Both the position numbers and the translations under genes were made by a program. The notes under the pieces are model-generated. The model did no database searches, was not told where the DNA came from, and saw only the letters and a program-made list of their open reading frames with translations. Below are positions 61,697 through 64,000 of a stretch of 64,000 nucleotides of DNA, one piece after another; positions within the stretch are counted from its first letter, which is position 1, and each line of letters begins with the position of its first letter. This stretch comes from Dehalococcoidia bacterium (lineage in GTDB: Bacteria; Chloroflexota; Dehalococcoidia; UBA3495), in the NCBI GenBank assembly GCA_030753265.1, contig JASMCQ010000055.1, positions 1-64,000 of the forward strand, in the 5' to 3' direction.

Positions 61697-61903
61697 CTAC
61701 GTAAACATATCAAATATATTTCCCAGCTTGCTGCTGTCCGCCCTGTACATCTCGGTATAGCTGCACCGGGTGCAGGTTACCGTGGTGAACTTGCGGTTCT
61801 GTATGTCTAGCACCTTGGACAGGAAGCCTCCGGTGGCCCGGAACTCGCTTGTTTCGTATTCAGTATTGGCGCACTTGGGGCATTTGTAGGCGCTGATCGC
61901 CAT
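61697..61903 (-). CDS. Small zinc-ribbon protein (DUF2082-like)
   Basis: A 68-residue protein with two CxxC knuckles, CPKC at residues 8-11 and CTRC around residue 45, and the middle motif SKVLDIQNRKFTTVTC that defines DUF2082-type nucleic-acid-binding-like ribbons. The end (SKLGNIFDMF) is also family-like. ATG 61903 follows AGGGGAG. Function unknown. Confidence 0.85.
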   Translation of the reverse strand: MAISAYKCPKCANTEYETSEFRATGGFLSKVLDIQNRKFTTVTCTRCSYTEMYRADSSKLGNIFDMFT

Positions 61904-61980
61904 GATTTTTCTCCCCTGAGGTGTTCGAAGGTCTCCGGCGCTTGTTCAGGTGATCAGTGACTGAGTGACTCGATGGCGGA

Positions 61981-62202
61981 CTAGGGGGACGCCTGGTAAA
62001 TGACTGGTCTATAGCGAGGGGGTGGAATGGGTTTTCCTTCGGCGTGTGCCGCCTCCAACCAGGCTGTCTTGGCGTGATTCAGCTCGGCTAGAGCTTTCTC
62101 CGGCGTATCTCCGAAAGCGGAGCATGACTCGAGGTCTGGAATGTCGGCAATGTACCCGCCATCCTCCTCACTGTGGAAGATGTTGATGTGGTAGTGGTTC
62201 AT
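61981..62202 (-). CDS. hicB: HicB-like antitoxin
   Basis: A 73-residue protein with the HicB fold: INIFHSEEDGGYIADIPDL, a short SAFGDTPEKAL turn and a helix LAELNHAKTAWLEAA ending in PPPRYRP. There is no separate DNA-binding domain, so it is of the short HicB type. Its ATG overlaps the hicA stop as ATGA. HicB neutralises HicA by covering its active site. Confidence 0.85.
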   Translation of the reverse strand: MNHYHINIFHSEEDGGYIADIPDLESCSAFGDTPEKALAELNHAKTAWLEAAHAEGKPIPPPRYRPVIYQASP

Positions 62203-62459
62203 TCTCGGTCCTCCATTCGCAGATTGTGTCGCTCGACTAGCCGAAGGAATTGTCGAATTTGATAGGGTTTCGCTTGGCCGGCGACCTCCTGGATGTTGAT
62301 CAGCTCGGCAATATGGGGATGTTTGAATATATGGTGGCTGCCGCTGATGCGAGCCAACTCAAACCCGAAGCTTTGCACCAAGTCAGTCAGGTCGGAGAAC
62401 CGGACATTGCGCGTTGCACCCCGCGACAGCCGGAGAAGAAATCTGCTGCGGCGTGTCAC
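62199..62459 (-). CDS. hicA: HicA-like mRNA interferase toxin
   Basis: An 86-residue HicA: NVRFSDLTDLVQSFGFELAR, catalytic His in GSHHIFKHP and the tail AKPYQIRQFLRLVERHNLRM. GTG 62459 is taken as start; it overlaps the upstream MaoC stop as GTGA, and the MTRRSRFL N terminus fits this HicA subgroup. A longer open frame exists upstream but is a shadow of the MaoC gene. HicA cleaves mRNA when free of HicB. Confidence 0.85.
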   Translation of the reverse strand: MTRRSRFLLRLSRGATRNVRFSDLTDLVQSFGFELARISGSHHIFKHPHIAELINIQEVAGQAKPYQIRQFLRLVERHNLRMEDRE

Positions 62460-63688
62460 GCCGGCAGGATGGGCGGAGTGTTCTCGTCCCTGGGCACTTC
62501 CCGGAGCTTGAGGCCGCTGCCGTCGGTGAACCAGGGCAGTTTTGGGTCCCGGGAAGGTAGCATCACGGTGGCGTGCCCCGGCGCGGTCAACTCTCCCCGC
62601 TGGTTCTCGGCCCAGATCTCCAGGTCGACCAGAGGGGCGCCGTCGTGGACGTACTTCCGGACCACCTTGCCCTTGCACCACTGGGTGTCCCCGTAGACGT
62701 TGAAGCGGCGGGTCTCTATCCGCAGCCGTTTCAGAAAGGCGTCGTCGCCCATCCAGTTGGTCAGGAGGGTGCCCATCCAGGAGACCCGCTGGGGGCCGTA
62801 ATCGTAAGCTCCGGGTACGCCCACGGCCTCGGCCACCGAGTCTCGCATATGCCCGATGCCGGTGTATTCCAGACCACCCCCGGCTTCCGGGTTGCGGAAG
62901 AAATGGCCGGGGTGGCGAAGCGCCTCCCGCAGCAGTACGCCGTGGGCGCTGGAGCGGCCGGTGCCCACCAGGAAGGCGCTGACGTCCTGCAGCGACAGCG
63001 GGCCTCGAACGACGGGATCAAGCTCTTCGCCGATCTTGGTGTCCTCCCAGTACCTGGGCCGGCTGCCTCGGTAGTCCTCTTTCAACACCTGCTCGTCGAT
63101 GGCCTCCAACTCCGCTTCGGTGTACTGGTGACGCTTGGGAATGTTGGCGTATTTGCCCCGCTCCCGGGATGCCTTTCGCTGGTGGCGGGTGCACCATCCG
63201 ACCACCCGGGCCACCAGTTCGTCCCGCTGGTTGCTGTAGATGGTCTCGACATACTGGATGACCAACTTGGCGGAGTAGCGGCTCTCCTTCTCCTGCACGT
63301 CCAGCACCCGCTCCACGCAATTGACGGCGTCGCCCGGGCGCATCACCCGGAAGAACTCCCAGTCGTTGCCGGCGAAAAAGCCGTGGATGCCGGGCAGTCC
63401 CCACCGGGTCCGGCCGGACCAGTGGCGCATGTAGGGAGCGCACGGATGGCCGATGACCGAGCCGTACTTGGTGTTTGCCGCGTATTCCTGATCCCGAAAC
63501 AGCGGGTTGGCGTCGCCGATTCCGTTGACGAAGTTGAGCAGCGCGCCCAGGGATGCGTCTCGGGTGAACTGCTCGGTGCGCAGCCGCATCCCGATCATCG
63601 CCTTGGCGTTGGCGACGGCCTCCTCGGAGATGCCATCCACCTCGGGAAGGGTTTCTACCACCTTGGAGCGTTCGTCTTGTTGAGTCAT
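62456..63688 (-). CDS. MaoC-like (FAS1-type) dehydratase
   Basis: A 410-residue two-hotdog protein. The N-terminal hotdog has a YGSVIGHPCAPYMRH region and FAGNDWEFFRVMRPGD, and the C-terminal one has GPQRVSWMGTLLTNWMGDDA and the APGHATVMLPSRD end. Such proteins hydrate or dehydrate acyl-CoA thioesters. The ATG at 63688 follows AGGGAGACACG. Its stop overlaps the hicA start as GTGA, so hicA is coupled to this metabolic gene. A CoA-transferase gene ends 70 bp upstream, so the three are probably one transcript. Confidence 0.8.
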   Translation of the reverse strand: MTQQDERSKVVETLPEVDGISEEAVANAKAMIGMRLRTEQFTRDASLGALLNFVNGIGDANPLFRDQEYAANTKYGSVIGHPCAPYMRHWSGRTRWGLPGIHGFFAGNDWEFFRVMRPGDAVNCVERVLDVQEKESRYSAKLVIQYVETIYSNQRDELVARVVGWCTRHQRKASRERGKYANIPKRHQYTEAELEAIDEQVLKEDYRGSRPRYWEDTKIGEELDPVVRGPLSLQDVSAFLVGTGRSSAHGVLLREALRHPGHFFRNPEAGGGLEYTGIGHMRDSVAEAVGVPGAYDYGPQRVSWMGTLLTNWMGDDAFLKRLRIETRRFNVYGDTQWCKGKVVRKYVHDGAPLVDLEIWAENQRGELTAPGHATVMLPSRDPKLPWFTDGSGLKLREVPRDENTPPILPA

Positions 63689-63758
63689 CGTGTCTCCCTA
63701 GGAAGCATTTATAGCTATCAGCCTTCACCCGTGGGAGGCGGACCGCTGATATCCCACT

Positions 63759-64000
63759 TTACCAGAGGACTTGAGCCTCTTCCAATCGCTGGATTTCGGC
63801 GTCGGGCAGGCCCAGGATTCCGCCGAAGACCTGATGGTTGTGCTCTCCCATGAGAGGGGCGTGCCGCTGGATGGCTGGAGGAGTTCGGCTGAGCTTCCAC
63901 ATCAGGTTGAAAATGGGCTCGGTCCCCAACGCTGGATGGTCGATGTCCTGATACAGTTCCCGGTCCCGGAAGTGGGCGTTGAACAGCCGCTCTTCAGCGC
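63759..64000 (-). CDS. Family III CoA-transferase (CaiB/BaiF), C-terminal end at window edge
   Basis: The last 80 codons of a third CaiB/BaiF-type transferase, read from the right edge to a TAA at 63759-63761: RELYQDIDHPALGTEPIFNL, then HAPLMGEHNHQV and LPDAEIQRLEEAQVLW. The PLMGEHN motif marks the family's C terminus. It precedes the MaoC dehydratase on the same strand by 70 bp, suggesting an acyl-CoA degradation operon. Confidence 0.85.
   Translation of the reverse strand, partial: AEERLFNAHFRDRELYQDIDHPALGTEPIFNLMWKLSRTPPAIQRHAPLMGEHNHQVFGGILGLPDAEIQRLEEAQVLW

Overview
The window looks like one contig from an uncultured, GC-rich bacterium, most likely a member of the Chloroflexota (SAR202 or Dehalococcoidia-like). 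The pointers are an auracyanin/azurin-type copper lipoprotein, many family III CoA-transferases, a large tandem acyl-CoA dehydratase activase, an A2-type haem-copper oxidase and abundant short dispersed palindromes. This placement is an inference from gene content; no rRNA, tRNA or CRISPR array was seen.

Layout. 1-6744 is a mobile, decaying region: an IS3-type transposase tail, a copper lipoprotein, an IS110 transposase ruin, two CoA-transferases and a damaged large serine recombinase that abuts the C-terminal third of sucC. 6800-13332 is central metabolism: sucD, gatB, secG, a SAM hydroxide adenosyltransferase and both subunits of a 2-oxoacid (pyruvate/acetoin-type) dehydrogenase E1. 13771-18293 is a membrane-linked molybdopterin oxidoreductase operon (catalytic, Fe-S and NrfD-type subunits) ending in a MoaD-like protein. 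18512-25835 holds an SDR, an NHL-repeat protein, a transporter-protein remnant, two cohesin/dockerin-type surface proteins, a GlcG-like protein and a frameshifted macro-domain gene. 26067-34003 has guaB and, on the minus strand, a TetR regulator leading into a giant dehydratase activase and its partner.

34307-38450 carries a DUF123 protein and a four-gene cytochrome c oxidase operon. 40610-46316 is a translesion 'mutasome' cluster (imuB, DUF6504, dnaE2) interleaved with two DUF559 nuclease-like genes, divergent from ada. 48045-54318 holds a peptidase-MA-like protease, DinB-like protein, cyclophilin lipoprotein, beta-hydroxyacid dehydrogenase, sugar-nucleotide epimerase and trxB. A beta-propeller gene follows, flanked by two 62-bp copies of the trxB 3' end. 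56010-64000 has a TauE-like permease, an AcoX/NAD-kinase-like protein, an amidase, a GIY-YIG gene amid palindromes, a chimeric CDF/DUF3179 ORF, a dimeric alpha/beta barrel protein, a Zn ribbon, a MaoC-HicA-HicB overlapping operon and the end of a third CoA-transferase.

The most notable signals are the 62-bp trxB direct repeats bracketing a single cargo gene, a serine-recombinase/sucC junction that suggests an island boundary, palindromic repeats translated in frame inside proteins, and several genes broken by identifiable small events (a 7-bp tandem duplication, a G9 tract, a deletion chimera).
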